From assembly GCF_035917575.1 (NCBI RefSeq), contig NZ_CP109090.1, positions 5,952,001 through 6,016,000 on the forward strand: 64,000 bases of DNA. The letters are read 5' to 3'. Source of the DNA: Streptomyces sp. NBC_01788. Its GTDB lineage: Bacteria; Actinomycetota; Actinomycetes; Streptomycetales; Streptomycetaceae. The notes under the pieces are model-generated. The model saw nothing but the letters and a program-made list of their open reading frames with translations, ran no database searches and was not told the DNA's origin. Both the position numbers and the translations under genes were made by a program. Shown one piece after another: positions 16,934 through 25,601 of this stretch. How positions within the stretch are numbered: the stretch's first letter is position 1; every line of letters starts with the position of its first letter.

Positions 16934-17272
16934 GTGGACATCGAACTTCTGTACTTCGCCGGCTGCCCGAACTGGACCGTCGCCCAGGAACACCTCACCG
17001 AGGCGCTCGCCGCAGCGGACCTCTCCGGCCTGGGTGTGAAACTCCGCGCCGTCGAAACGGATGAAGAAGCCCGGGCACTGCACTTCCCCGGCTCTCCCAC
17101 GATTCGCATCGACGGCCAGGATCCGTTCCCCGCCGCCACTGAGACATACGGCCTGACCTGCCGCGTCTACTCGACGCCCGGCGGCCTCGCAGGCGCGCCC
17201 ACCGTCGAGCAGCTCGTCCAGGCCCTCACCCGGCTGCTTTCCCCTGAGCGGACTTCGCCAGCTCCGCGTTGA
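16934..17272 (+). CDS. Thioredoxin-like protein with a single active-site Cys
   Basis: 112 residues from GTG. It starts DIELLYFAGCPNWTVAQEHL, the beta-alpha opening of a thioredoxin fold, with CPNW in place of CxxC. FPGSPTIRIDGQDPFP follows, carrying the cis-Pro turn, and GLTCRVYSTPGGLAGAPTVEQL. Members are often found in mercury or stress contexts; a redox or thiol-carrier role is likely but unproven. Its 3' end overlaps the convergent YihY-type gene by 47 bases. Confidence 0.75.
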   Translation: MDIELLYFAGCPNWTVAQEHLTEALAAADLSGLGVKLRAVETDEEARALHFPGSPTIRIDGQDPFPAATETYGLTCRVYSTPGGLAGAPTVEQLVQALTRLLSPERTSPAPR

Positions 17273-18086
17273 ACTGAGCACCGACCAGAAGGGCCAGGTT
17301 GGCCAGCCACAGCCAGACCAGGAAGACCACGACGCCCGCCAGTGAGCCGTACAGACGGTGATAGGTACTGGCGTGGGAGGTGTAGACGCCGAAGCCGAGC
17401 GAGACGGCCAACAGGAGCCCTACCGCCAAGGTGCCACCGGGGGCCATCTTCCGCACGGGGCGGGAAGGCGCGGGGCCCGAACGGTACAGCACGAGCACCA
17501 GGGCGACGGCGACCGCAGCCAGGACCGGCCACCGCAGCGCGCCCCAGACGGCCTGCGGCCCGGTACCCAGGTCCAGCGCCCGGCTCAGACGCCGGGTCAG
17601 GTTGCCGGTGAGAAACAACGCCAGGATGGTCGTGAGAAGCAGCGAGATCAGGACGAGGGCCGTGGCGATGATGCGCGGAGCGGTGCGCCAGACCGGCCGA
17701 TGCGCGCTGACGCCGTGCATGGCGTGCAACGCCCGGCGGAAGACGCTCAGATAGCTGGATCCCGACCACAGGCCTCCCGCTCCGCCGAGAAAGACCAGCG
17801 TCCATGCCGCTGACGACTGTTCGGACATCTGCCGCAGGGTGCTGCGCAGCAGAGCGCGGGACTCCACCGGGGCGGCCTGCGACAAGCGGTCGATGACCTC
17901 CGGTCTGGCCGTCGGGATGGTCAGTCCCACAATCGAGAGGATCACCAGCAGCACCGGAAACAGGGCCAGGACCGCGTAGTACGTCAAAGCGGCGGCCCAG
18001 TCCGTGACGTCGTCGTCCCAGACCGCCACCGGCGTTCGGCGCAACGCCGCCGACCACCGGCCCACGCGGCCGTCTGCATTGGTCAT
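17226..18086 (-). CDS. YihY/BrkB-family inner membrane protein
   Basis: A 286-residue polytopic protein with about six hydrophobic helices. Family landmarks are DWAAALTYYAVLALFPVLLVILS near the N-terminus, GGAGGLWSGSSYLSVFRRALHAMHGV, and GSLAGVVVFLVWLWLANLALLVGAQFNAEL at the end. Older literature wrongly called this family RNase BN; its real function is unsettled. The ATG at 18086 is supported by GGGGAGAG upstream. It overlaps the convergent thioredoxin-like gene by 47 bases. Confidence 0.85.
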   Translation of the reverse strand: MTNADGRVGRWSAALRRTPVAVWDDDVTDWAAALTYYAVLALFPVLLVILSIVGLTIPTARPEVIDRLSQAAPVESRALLRSTLRQMSEQSSAAWTLVFLGGAGGLWSGSSYLSVFRRALHAMHGVSAHRPVWRTAPRIIATALVLISLLLTTILALFLTGNLTRRLSRALDLGTGPQAVWGALRWPVLAAVAVALVLVLYRSGPAPSRPVRKMAPGGTLAVGLLLAVSLGFGVYTSHASTYHRLYGSLAGVVVFLVWLWLANLALLVGAQFNAELAKSAQGKAAG

Positions 18087-18340
18087 GAGGCGAATTCTCT
18101 CCCCCTGTTCTCGGCCGCTGCCATAGGAGAGGAGCCGAAGGGGCCTTCCCGGATCACACCCGGCAAGGCCCACCCTTTCGAATTCTCTTTACCTTTTCCT
18201 CGGCCCTCAGCGCCCCTCGCGACTTCTGTCCCGCTGTGGCGATAACCGGCTCGTGCCCCGGTTTTCCCTTCATAAACAAGGCACCGTTGCGGCATGTCGG
18301 TGACATTGCGGGGCACACGGTGGACAGGAGGTTGATAAAT

Positions 18341-18511
18341 ATGGGTCCCCTGCTGCTCGTTCTGCTTCTTGCCCTGATTCTCTTCGGTGTCGGCTTCGCC
18401 ATCAAGATTCTTTGGTGGGTCGCCATTGCCGTCCTGGTGCTGTGGCTTCTCGGCTTCGTCATGCGCTCCACCACCGCCGGCGGTGGCCGAGGCCGTTGGT
18501 ATCGATGGTGA
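18341..18511 (+). CDS. Small hydrophobic protein
   Basis: A 56-residue peptide, MGPLLLVLLLALILFGVGFA, continuing through a second hydrophobic stretch (WWVAIAVLVLWLLGFVM) to a basic tail (GGGRGRWYRW). It is a two-helix membrane miniprotein widespread in actinomycetes. Excellent ribosome site (AGGAGG, 9 bases before the ATG). Function unknown, often thought stress related. A strong hairpin (18537-18570) follows. Confidence 0.8.
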   Translation: MGPLLLVLLLALILFGVGFAIKILWWVAIAVLVLWLLGFVMRSTTAGGGRGRWYRW

Positions 18512-18536
18512 CCTGACTCGCATGTGCGCGTGCTTC

Positions 18537-18570
18537 GCAGGGCTCGGCCGATGTGACGGCCGGGCCCTGC
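18537..18570. terminator. Bidirectional hairpin terminator
   Basis: GCAGGGCTCGGCCG (18537-18550) pairs with CGGCCGGGCCCTGC (18557-18570) with one mismatch and a 6-nt loop. It sits between the convergent small hydrophobic gene and the DUF397 gene. Confidence 0.75.
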
Positions 18571-18605
18571 GCGTAGGCACCGGACAAGAAGGCCTGACCG
18601 GAAGC

Positions 18606-18797
18606 TCACAGGCGCGCGTCGGCCGCCAGTGCGGTGAACGCCGACCAGGCGCCGGGGGAGACGGCCAGCGCCTGCCTGTCCGTGTCCTTCGAGTCCCGGA
18701 CGAGAACGGCGCCGGGGCGCAGGGCGACCTCGATACAGTTGTCGCCGCCGCCGCCGCTGTAGCTGCTCTTGAACCAGGCCAGCTCGCTGGTGCTCAT
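18606..18797 (-). CDS. DUF397 protein
   Basis: 63 residues with the family signature LAWFKSSYSGGGGDNCIEVA, VLVRDSKD and SPGAWSAFTAL. DUF397 proteins are encoded next to XRE/DUF5753 regulators in Streptomyces, several of which (whiJ, abaA types) affect development and antibiotic production. The start overlaps the stop of the XRE gene by four bases, so it is co-translated with that regulator. Confidence 0.9.
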   Translation of the reverse strand: MSTSELAWFKSSYSGGGGDNCIEVALRPGAVLVRDSKDTDRQALAVSPGAWSAFTALAADARL

Positions 18798-19642
18798 AGC
18801 GCTCCTCGCATCTGATCCAGCAGGCTCGCGGTGGCTTGGTGGCTCAGAGCCTGCGAGCGCATCTTGCCATAGCGCTGGAGCATCTGACTTACAGCTTTCG
18901 GGTCACTGACGAGCATGCTGGTGCCGTGGCCTTCGACGTAACCGGCCCAGCGGTGTTCGGCTGTCTCGGCAAGGTACATCTCGCCTTCGAAGCCGGAGTG
19001 TTCCTCCCGCAGCGGCACGACCTGGAGTTCCACGTTGCGGTACCGGCCGACTGTGATGAGGTGGTCGAGGAGGACTTTCGTGACGGCCGTACCTCCCATG
19101 CGGCGCTCCAGGAGTGCTTGCTCGACGACGAAGCTGAACGTCGTGTTGGGGCGTTCGACGAGAAGCTGCTGCCTGGCCAGTCGTGCTGTCACCTGCCGTT
19201 CGCACTGTTCCTCCGTGAGCGGAGGCAGGTGCCGGTCGAAGATCGCGCGAATGTATGGCTCAGGTTGCAACAGGCCTGGGAGGACCCGGCTTTCATACGC
19301 GTACAGCGAGATCGCCTCCTCCTCGACCCCCGCCCACTGCCGGAACCACGACGCCAGTCCCGCCTTCCGCGTCAGGCTCTTCGCCGCAGCCTCCAGCACG
19401 CGCGCCGCGACCGCGCCCAGGACCTCGTCCGACCGCTTCGGCAGTTCCCTCGGCGGGAAACGCTTCCCCTGCTCGATCTTGGCGACGTACGCGGGCGAAT
19501 AGCGCACCAGCGGGGCGAACTGCTCCTGGGTCAGGCCGGCTTCCTCCCGCAGTGCCTTGAGGACCGCGCCGAAGGTCTTCAGGCTGTCGGAGAGCTCCGG
19601 CTCGCAGCCCCCGCCCGCCCCGCCACCGTTGTCCGTCGTCAT
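18794..19642 (-). CDS. XRE-family regulator with DUF5753 domain
   Basis: 282 residues. HTH at about 20-75 (FGAVLKALREEAGLTQEQFAPLVRYSPAYVAKIEQGKRFPPREL), then the DUF5753 domain (WFRQWAGVEEEAISLYAYESRVLPGLLQPEPYIRAIF, ARLARQQLL, ELQVVPLREEHSGFEGEMYLAE). It pairs with the DUF397 gene below and the divergent HATPase gene above, the usual developmental-regulator trio. The target sites were not identified. Confidence 0.9.
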   Translation of the reverse strand: MTTDNGGGAGGGCEPELSDSLKTFGAVLKALREEAGLTQEQFAPLVRYSPAYVAKIEQGKRFPPRELPKRSDEVLGAVAARVLEAAAKSLTRKAGLASWFRQWAGVEEEAISLYAYESRVLPGLLQPEPYIRAIFDRHLPPLTEEQCERQVTARLARQQLLVERPNTTFSFVVEQALLERRMGGTAVTKVLLDHLITVGRYRNVELQVVPLREEHSGFEGEMYLAETAEHRWAGYVEGHGTSMLVSDPKAVSQMLQRYGKMRSQALSHQATASLLDQMRGAL

Positions 19643-19833
19643 CGCAGCCGCCTTCCCCTGTGCCACCGGGCCGTACCCGTGCCGTACCGTTCGTCGTCCG
19701 GGCTGCGCCACGCCAGACCGATCAATGCTCACGCACAGCGACCGGCCCAGTCCAGTGCGTGAACCAGTACAACGTGATCTGTATCAGCGGCGGACCTGCC
19801 GACGGGCCGCCAACTGGCAGCAATCTGGCCCAC

Positions 19834-20262
19834 ATGCCAGCCCTGAACCACGAATCCGCCACCCCCACGCTCACGTTCACGCAGCGTTTCTCCGCCACCC
19901 GGCGCGGTGCCCGTCTCGCCCGGCTGCTCGCCGCGCACCAGCTCACCGAGTGGGGGCATCCCAGTGGGACCGAAGCGCATGACACCGTCGTGCTCGTCGT
20001 CGCGGAGCTCGCGGCGAACGCCGTTCTCCATGGCCGTGTACCCGGGCGGGACTTCGCCCTCGCGCTGTTCTTCGAGGCGGGCCGGGATGCCGTCCGGATC
20101 GAGGTGACCGACACCCATCCCGCCCGGCCGGCACGCATGGCTCCCGGCCCGGACCAGGACGGGGGTCGTGGCCTGGTCCTCGTCGACGCGCTCGCCGCCG
20201 ACTGGGGCGTACGCGACCGCCTCGGCCCCGGCAAGACGGTCTGGGCCGAGTGCGCGCTGTGA
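19834..20262 (+). CDS. Anti-sigma-like ATP-binding protein (HATPase fold)
   Basis: 142 residues with the GHKL ATPase N-box DTVVLVVAELAANAVLHGRVPG and G-box GGRGLVLVDALAADWGV, and no histidine-kinase phospho-acceptor domain. Such RsbW-like proteins may bind or phosphorylate anti-sigma antagonists. It is divergent from the XRE/DUF397 pair, as is common for this trio. Confidence 0.85.
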   Translation: MPALNHESATPTLTFTQRFSATRRGARLARLLAAHQLTEWGHPSGTEAHDTVVLVVAELAANAVLHGRVPGRDFALALFFEAGRDAVRIEVTDTHPARPARMAPGPDQDGGRGLVLVDALAADWGVRDRLGPGKTVWAECAL

Positions 20263-20303
20263 GGAGGGCCTACGGGGTCAACTTCAAGGGATCGGCGGAG
20301 GGT

Positions 20304-21416
20304 TCAGTTGCCCAGGGACGACAGCGCGGCCGCGACCCGTTCGGCTGCCTCCGGTGGGGTCGAGGCGTGCGGGGAGAGTCTGAGGGAGTCGGTGCGCACG
20401 GTCGCGGTGACACCTTCCGCGTGCAGCGCCTTGGCGACGAGGGCCGGATCGTGGTCCGGCAGGGTGAAGGAGAGAATGCCCGCGCGCCGCGCCGGGTCGG
20501 CGGGGGAGAGGACGCGGCCGCCGTACGCCTCGACTGTCTCGGTGAGTTCGGCGATCCGGACGGCGATCGAGACTTCGATCGCGGGGACGGTGTGCCGCTC
20601 GACGAGGTCCAGCGCGGCCGCGAACGCGGCGGCCGTCACCGGGCTCAGGTTGGTGATCGACCACCGTCGGGCGTCCGGGGCGGGCGGGTGCTCGGCTCCG
20701 TCGAAGAGGCCGACGTCCTCCACGCCCGTCCAGCCGGTGAGGACCGGCTCAAGGGACTCCAGGGCGCGGTCGGACAGGGTGGCGAAGCCGGTCGACCATC
20801 CGGCGCGCAGCCACTTCTGGCCGCCCGCGACCACCACGTCGGCGGCGTCCCAGGGCAGGGAGGCGACACCGAACGCCTGGATGGCGTCCACGATCAGCAG
20901 CCGGTCGGGGCCGATCGCCTCGCGCAGCGCCGCCAGGTCGGCGCGGAAGCCGGTGCGGAAGTCCACGGCGCTGACCGACACGGCCACGACGTCGTCGGTC
21001 AGCGCGGCGCGGACCAGGTCGGGGGTGACTCCGGAACCGGGCGCGGGGTCGAGCCAGCGCGGCGTGGCCCGGCCCAGGTCCGCGCTGCGCCGCCACGGGT
21101 AGTGGTTGGCGGGGAAGTCGGTGCGCGGTGCGAGGACCACGCCCTCCCGTACGCCGAGCGCGGCGTGGAACAGACCGGTCGACGCGTTCGGGAGCAGCAC
21201 GGTGTGCCGGGCGTCGGTGCCTGCGAGGCGGGCGGCCGTGTCCCGCGCGGTCTCCTCCGCGCGCATCAGCGTGTCCACGGTGGTGTGGTCGGCGCGGGCG
21301 GAGGCGTCCAGGGCCTGTGCGGTGGCGGTGACGGCGTCCCGGGACGGCGGCCCGAAGCGAGCGAAGTCCAGGTACCCGGCGGGTGTGTCGAAGTGGCTGG
21401 CGTACGACGTGAGCAC
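20304..21416 (-). CDS. Class V aminotransferase (PLP-dependent)
   Basis: A 370-residue fold-type I enzyme. The PLP-phosphate and ring contacts are HTVLLPNASTGLFHAALG, VVAVSVSAVDFRTGFRADL and LLIVDAIQAFGVASLPW (Asp to the pyridine N). The Schiff-base Lys is in DVVVAGGQKWLRAGWSTGFATLS. It resembles the cysteine desulfurase/kynureninase-like branch; the substrate is not predictable. It starts at GTG with AGGGA upstream. It stands alone, with the cobalamin riboswitch of cbtBA divergently upstream. Confidence 0.85.
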   Translation of the reverse strand: MLTSYASHFDTPAGYLDFARFGPPSRDAVTATAQALDASARADHTTVDTLMRAEETARDTAARLAGTDARHTVLLPNASTGLFHAALGVREGVVLAPRTDFPANHYPWRRSADLGRATPRWLDPAPGSGVTPDLVRAALTDDVVAVSVSAVDFRTGFRADLAALREAIGPDRLLIVDAIQAFGVASLPWDAADVVVAGGQKWLRAGWSTGFATLSDRALESLEPVLTGWTGVEDVGLFDGAEHPPAPDARRWSITNLSPVTAAAFAAALDLVERHTVPAIEVSIAVRIAELTETVEAYGGRVLSPADPARRAGILSFTLPDHDPALVAKALHAEGVTATVRTDSLRLSPHASTPPEAAERVAAALSSLGN

Positions 21417-21604
21417 GGGGCTCGTCCCTCCGGGGTGGTGCGGGCGGATCGGGTGGTGCGGCGGGCGGTGGAGCGGAGTCCGGTGGCGCCCCGGAGCCCG
21501 CCCGCGCATCCTGCCACAGCGCTTCGGATGCTCCAGATGGTGAGATGCCCGTGCGCGAGTCGAAACCTCTCGGTGGAGAAGATCACGTCCGCGATCGCGG
21601 TCTT

Positions 21605-21745
21605 GGCCGGGCGGTCGGCACGCGATACGGTCTGTCCGATATCGACGACAGCGAGACGGAAGCCGGTGGGAATCCGGCACGGTCGCGCCACTGTATGTGA
21701 ACGCCCCCCGGGCGTTCGTGAGTCAGACCCGTGGCTGTCGTCCTG
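21605..21745 (+). ncRNA. Cobalamin riboswitch
   Basis: The conserved core is plain: GGAAGCCGGTGGGAATCCGGC, then CGGTCGCGCCACTGT with the B12 box GCCACTG (about 21687-21693), a variable GC hairpin (CGCCCCCCGGGCG), and GAGTCAGACCC near the 3' end. It leads cbtB with about 45 bases left to the start, so it probably represses translation or elongation of the cobalt transporter when B12 is plentiful. The outer limits are approximate. Confidence 0.9.
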
Positions 21746-21789
21746 TGTACCACCGAGATGGGACGCGAACTCCCAGAGGAGGTTCTGCC

Positions 21790-22005
21790 ATGGCGCAGAC
21801 CGTCGCCCAGCCGACTGCCACCGCCGCACCCGCCCCGCTGCCGCTGAAGGCGATAGCTCCCTGGGCGGTCTTCTTCGGCGTTCTCATGCTGGTCCTGCTG
21901 TACTTCGTCGGCGCCGAGCAGGGCGCCACCTCCGTGTTCAGCGGCACGGACGTCCACGAGTGGGTGCACGACGCCCGCCACCTGCTCGGCTTCCCCTGCC
22001 ACTGA
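21790..22005 (+). CDS. cbtB: Cobalt transporter subunit CbtB
   Basis: 71 residues: one transmembrane helix (AIAPWAVFFGVLMLVLLYFVG) followed by the family's C-terminal metal-binding tail VHEWVHDARHLLGFPCH with four His and a Cys. It has a GAGGAGG ribosome site. CbtA and CbtB are a predicted B12-regulated cobalt uptake system, and the riboswitch directly upstream agrees with this. Confidence 0.92.
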   Translation: MAQTVAQPTATAAPAPLPLKAIAPWAVFFGVLMLVLLYFVGAEQGATSVFSGTDVHEWVHDARHLLGFPCH

Positions 22006-22026
22006 GCCGAGGGACGCCGCACGCTC

Positions 22027-22794
22027 ATGAACTCCGCAACGGTAAGAAACCTCCTCGTGCGGGGCATGCTCGCCGGCCTCGCCGCCGGCGTGCTCGCCCT
22101 CGTCGTCGCCTACTTCCTGGGGGAGCCGTTCGTCGACAAGGCGATCGGCTTCGAGGAGGCGCACTCCCACGGGCACTCCCACTCCCATGACGAGGTCGAA
22201 GTCGTCTCCCGTTCCCTCCAGTCCACCGCTGGTCTCGCCACCGGCGTCCTCGTCTACGGGGTCGCCTTCGGCGGCATCGCCGCCCTCGCCTTCTGCTTCG
22301 CGCTGGGCCGCGTGGGCCGCTTCTCCCCGCGGGCGACCGCGCTGCTGCTGTCCGGCTGCGCGCTGCTCGCCGTGTACGTCGTGCCGTTCCTGAAGTACCC
22401 GGCCAACCCGCCCGCGGTCGGTGAGGGAGACACCATCGGCAAGCGCACGACCCTGTACTTCCTGATGATGCTGCTCAGCATCCTCCTCGCGATCGCCGCC
22501 ACCATGCTCGGCAAGCGCCTCGCGCCCGCGCTGGGCACGTGGTACGCGACGGTGGCCGCGGTGGCCGCCTTCGCCGTGGTGATCGGGCTGGCGTTCGCCT
22601 TCCTGCCCGCCGTCAACGAGGTGCCGTCGCACTTCCCGGCCACCGTGCTGTGGCGGTTCCGTCTCTCCGCGCTGGCCATCCAGGCCGTCCTGTGGGGCGG
22701 GTTCGGGCTGGTCTTCGGCGAGTTGGCCGAGCGGCTGCTGAACCCCCGGCCCGCGACCGCCGCGTCCGTACAGGCGGTACCGGCCGCGCACTGA
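22027..22794 (+). CDS. cbtA: Cobalt transporter subunit CbtA
   Basis: 255 residues with about six transmembrane helices. After the first helix comes the His-rich loop EEAHSHGHSHSHDEVE, typical of cobalt/nickel carriers, and later FLKYPANPPAVG, a CbtA signature. It sits 21 bases after cbtB in the same riboswitch-controlled transcript. A hairpin at 22831-22867 closes the unit. Confidence 0.92.
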   Translation: MNSATVRNLLVRGMLAGLAAGVLALVVAYFLGEPFVDKAIGFEEAHSHGHSHSHDEVEVVSRSLQSTAGLATGVLVYGVAFGGIAALAFCFALGRVGRFSPRATALLLSGCALLAVYVVPFLKYPANPPAVGEGDTIGKRTTLYFLMMLLSILLAIAATMLGKRLAPALGTWYATVAAVAAFAVVIGLAFAFLPAVNEVPSHFPATVLWRFRLSALAIQAVLWGGFGLVFGELAERLLNPRPATAASVQAVPAAH

Positions 22795-22830
22795 ACCCCT
22801 TCAGCCCGCACGAGCACCCTTCAGCGCGCA

Positions 22831-22867
22831 CGACAGGGCCTCTCGGAATCGTCCGGGGGCCCTGTCG
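22831..22867. terminator. Hairpin between cbtA and the phosphatase gene
   Basis: CGACAGGGCC (22831-22840) pairs perfectly with GGCCCTGTCG (22858-22867). It lies between convergent genes and is likely used from both sides. Confidence 0.7.
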
Positions 22868-22874
22868 CGTTCGG

Positions 22875-23453
22875 TCAGGGCGCCGCCAACGGCTGTCCGA
22901 GTCGCAGATTCCAGCGGCCGGCCCGTCCGCTGAGTTCCGTGGCCGTCAGCGGCGGTACGTCCAGCCGCCAGAAGCCGGCCAGGGGCAGGTCCAGTGCGTG
23001 GACGATCGCGGCCCGTACGACCTCCGGCTCGACCACGGCGAGCGTACGGCCGTCGGTGTCCCGCGCGGTGTCCAGCCGGCGGCCGACCCGCTCGCACACG
23101 TCCCGCACCGACTCGCCGCCGTGCGGCGAGCAGTCGGGGTCGGCGAGCCAGCGGCCCACTGCCTCCGGCTCGGTGGCCATCACCTTCTCCAGGGTCCGGC
23201 CCCGCCAGCGGCCCGCGTCCAGGCCCGCCAACTCGGCCTCCGCCACGCCGTCGAGACCGAGCGCCGAGGCCGTCTCCCGGCAGCGCACGCTCGGGGACAG
23301 AAGCACCCGGGCGGCCGCGGGCAGCGATCCTGCCGCCGAACGGGCCTTGGCCGCACCGCCGTTGTCGAGCGAGTCGCCGTCGTCGAACCGGGCCTGCCGC
23401 AGCGACGGGCTCGTCGCGGGCGAGATGAGCGTGATACGGCTGGTCAACGTCAC
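22875..23453 (-). CDS. Histidine phosphatase-family protein
   Basis: 192 residues related to the phosphoglycerate mutase superfamily: VLLSPSVRCRETASALG (S/P-x-x-R-x-x-x-T-A), the ELAGLDAGRWRGR core with Asp, and LAVVEPEVVRAAIVHALDLPL in the second catalytic region. The usual N-terminal RHG motif is replaced by LISPATSPS, so the phospho-acceptor His seems lost. It lies beside cbtBA as in many actinomycetes, hinting at a link with cobalamin nucleotide-loop assembly. It starts three bases after the DeoR stop. Confidence 0.8.
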   Translation of the reverse strand: MTLTSRITLISPATSPSLRQARFDDGDSLDNGGAAKARSAAGSLPAAARVLLSPSVRCRETASALGLDGVAEAELAGLDAGRWRGRTLEKVMATEPEAVGRWLADPDCSPHGGESVRDVCERVGRRLDTARDTDGRTLAVVEPEVVRAAIVHALDLPLAGFWRLDVPPLTATELSGRAGRWNLRLGQPLAAP

Positions 23454-23455
23454 TC

Positions 23456-24220
23456 CTACCGCGCGGTGTTGACGGCGGTGCCGGCGGCGCGCAACGCCTC
23501 GACCTCGTCGGGTGGCGCGGACTCGTCGGTGACGAGGGTGTGCAGCCGCGCGACCGGTGCGACGAAGGCGTGTGCCGTGCGGGAGAGTTTGCTGCCGTCG
23601 GCCACGGCGAGCACGCGCCGGGCCGATTCGATCGCCGCCCGCTTCACCGCCGCGTCGTCCAAGTCGTAGGCGGTCAGGCCTTGTTGCGCATTGAGCCCGC
23701 AGCAGCCGACGACGGCGGTGTCGAAGCGCAGGGCCGCCAGCGAGGACAGGGTCAGGGGGCCGGTGAGGGCTCCCTCGCCCGGTCGGGGCCGCCCGCCGGG
23801 CACGAGGAGGGTGGTCTGCCCGGGGTTGTCGGCGAACACGTTGACGGCCTGGAGTGACAGTGGCATCACGGTCACCCGGCGGCCGCGCAGTGCCCTGGCG
23901 ACCTCCAGGCACGTGGTGCCGCTGTCGAGGACGACCGTCTCCCCGTCGGTGATCAGCGCGGCCACCTCCGCGCCGATGCGCTCCTTGGCCCGTGTGCCCT
24001 CCTGCGCGCGCAGGGTGAAGGGGGGCTCCTCGCCGCGCAGCAGCAGGGTCCGGGCGCCGCCCCGGAAGCGCTCCAGCACGCCTTGGGCCGCCAGGGTCTC
24101 CAGATCGCGGCGGACGGTCATCTCCGAGGCCCCGGTCAGTTCGGCCAACTGGCCGACGCCGAGGCTGCCCGCCTCCCGCACCGCGTCCGTGATCTGCCTC
24201 AGGCGGTCCATGTTCCCCAT
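23456..24220 (-). CDS. DeoR/GlpR-family transcriptional regulator
   Basis: 254 residues. N-terminal winged HTH (RLRQITDAVREAGSLGVGQLAELTGASEMTVRRDLETLAAQGVLERFRGGA). The DeoR sensor domain follows with VVLDSGTTCLEVARALRG (sugar-phosphate pocket), VGCCGLNAQQGLTAYDLDDAAVKRAAI and VLAVADGSKLSRTA. Such proteins respond to phosphorylated sugars. The gene is divergent from the MFS permease at 24312, and the palindrome just before that gene (24297-24310) is a likely operator. ATG at 24211 is an alternative start. Confidence 0.9.
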   Translation of the reverse strand: MGNMDRLRQITDAVREAGSLGVGQLAELTGASEMTVRRDLETLAAQGVLERFRGGARTLLLRGEEPPFTLRAQEGTRAKERIGAEVAALITDGETVVLDSGTTCLEVARALRGRRVTVMPLSLQAVNVFADNPGQTTLLVPGGRPRPGEGALTGPLTLSSLAALRFDTAVVGCCGLNAQQGLTAYDLDDAAVKRAAIESARRVLAVADGSKLSRTAHAFVAPVARLHTLVTDESAPPDEVEALRAAGTAVNTAR

Positions 24221-24296
24221 GGCCGTGATTGAACACCATGCGCCGACAAACAGGAATGCTGTGAGAACGGGCGCTTTTCAAACAAGTGGAATGTTC

Positions 24297-24310
24297 GATA
24301 CGTTCGTATC
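24297..24310. promoter_or_regulatory. Perfect palindrome GATACG-TT-CGTATC
   Basis: It ends two bases before the MFS start codon, inside the divergent interval with the DeoR gene. It is suited to block transcription or initiation of the permease, with DeoR as the probable binder. Confidence 0.5.
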
Positions 24311-24311
24311 C

Positions 24312-25601
24312 ATGGAGCGATCCCTTCGTGTCGCGCGTCTGGCGACCTTCGCGTACTTCATCCTCAACGGGACCCTGCTGGGGATGTGGATCGTGCAGAT
24401 CCCGGCCATCGAGCACCGCGTCGGCGTCAGTCACGCCGTCCTGGGCGGCTTCCTGCTCCTGCTCGGGGCGGGCGCCTTCGTGGGGATGCAGCTGGCCGGC
24501 CCGGTCGCCGACCGCCTCGGCACCCGGATCGTCGTGCCCGCCTCGGGTGTGCTGTGCAGCGCCGCCCTGGTGCTGCCCGGACTGGCCTCCCGGCCGTGGA
24601 TGCTCGCCGCCGCCCTGATCGTGCTCGGGTTCGGCAACGGCTGCCTGGACGTGAGTATGAACGCCCACGCCGTCCAGGTCGAGAAGATGTACGGACGCCC
24701 GGTGATGTCCGCGTTCCACGCCACGTTCTCCGTCGGCGGCGTGGTGGCCGCCCTCGCGGGTGCCGCCGTCGCGAGCGCGGGCTGGACCCCGGCGGCGACG
24801 CTCGGCACGGCCGCCGCACTGGGAGTGGTGGCCTCCGTGTGCGTCGCCCCCGGTCTGCTGCCCTCCGCCGCGTCCACCGTCGCGGGACCGGACGCGGATG
24901 CCGGGGGCGAGTCCGGGGCCGGGTCCGGCGGACCGGCCGAGCAGGCGGACCGGGCGCGCACCCGTATCTGGATCCTGGCCGTCCTCGCGCTGATGGTCAT
25001 GCTGTGCGAGGGGGTCGCCAACGACTGGAGCGTGCTGCACCTGCGGACCGTCCTCGGCGCCTCCGAAAGCACCGCGGCCTTCGCCTACGGCGCGTTCGCC
25101 GCGACGATGACCGTCGGCCGACTGCTCGCCGACCGCATCTCGGCCCGCTTCGGCCCCGCCGCGATCCTGCGGTACGGAGCGTCGGTCGCCGCCGTCGGCA
25201 TGGCGGCGGCCGCCCTGTCGCCGTGGACGTCGCTCGCCCTGGCCGGCTGGGGGCTGTTCGGCGCCGGGCTCTCCGGCTGCGTTCCCCAGCTCTTCAGCGC
25301 CGCCGGACACGCCGACGCCGACGCCGCCGGCGCCAACGTCTCCAAGGTCGCCGGACTCGGCTACCTGGGCATGCTCGCGGGACCGGCCGTCATCGGCTGG
25401 CTCACCCGCCTGGTCCCGCTGAACCTGACCTTCTTCCTCCCCGTGGCCTGCTGCGTCGTCGCGGCGGCGACGGCGGGGGTGCTGCGGTCGCGGGGGACCA
25501 CGGTCGCGGGCCGCGGGCCCGTCCCCGAGGTGGGGCCCCGGACCGTGTCACCCCTCCGGGGTGAGCAGGGTGCCGCCGAGGGTCGAGGCGCGGGCCACTA
25601 G
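24312..25601 (+). CDS. MFS transporter (fucose-permease-like layout)
   Basis: A 429-residue permease with twelve predicted helices. Key sites: [14 protein letters not shown] (MFS loop 2-3 motif), GFGNGCLDVSMNAHAVQVE and FHATFSVGG, typical of the sugar-type FucP/YbjJ-like branch, and VGRLLADRISARFGP in the second half. It is divergent from a DeoR regulator, so a sugar substrate is plausible. The 3' end overlaps the convergent LacI gene by 54 bases. Confidence 0.85.
   Translation: MERSLRVARLATFAYFILNGTLLGMWIVQIPAIEHRVGVSHAVLGGFLLLLGAGAFVGMQLAGPVADRLGTRIVVPASGVLCSAALVLPGLASRPWMLAAALIVLGFGNGCLDVSMNAHAVQVEKMYGRPVMSAFHATFSVGGVVAALAGAAVASAGWTPAATLGTAAALGVVASVCVAPGLLPSAASTVAGPDADAGGESGAGSGGPAEQADRARTRIWILAVLALMVMLCEGVANDWSVLHLRTVLGASESTAAFAYGAFAATMTVGRLLADRISARFGPAAILRYGASVAAVGMAAAALSPWTSLALAGWGLFGAGLSGCVPQLFSAAGHADADAAGANVSKVAGLGYLGMLAGPAVIGWLTRLVPLNLTFFLPVACCVVAAATAGVLRSRGTTVAGRGPVPEVGPRTVSPLRGEQGAAEGRGAGH

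Noticed and set aside
22875..25310. Very long minus-strand open frame across the phosphatase, DeoR and MFS genes
   Set aside because: Low-complexity Arg/Gly/Pro translation antisense to good genes; a product of third-position GC bias.
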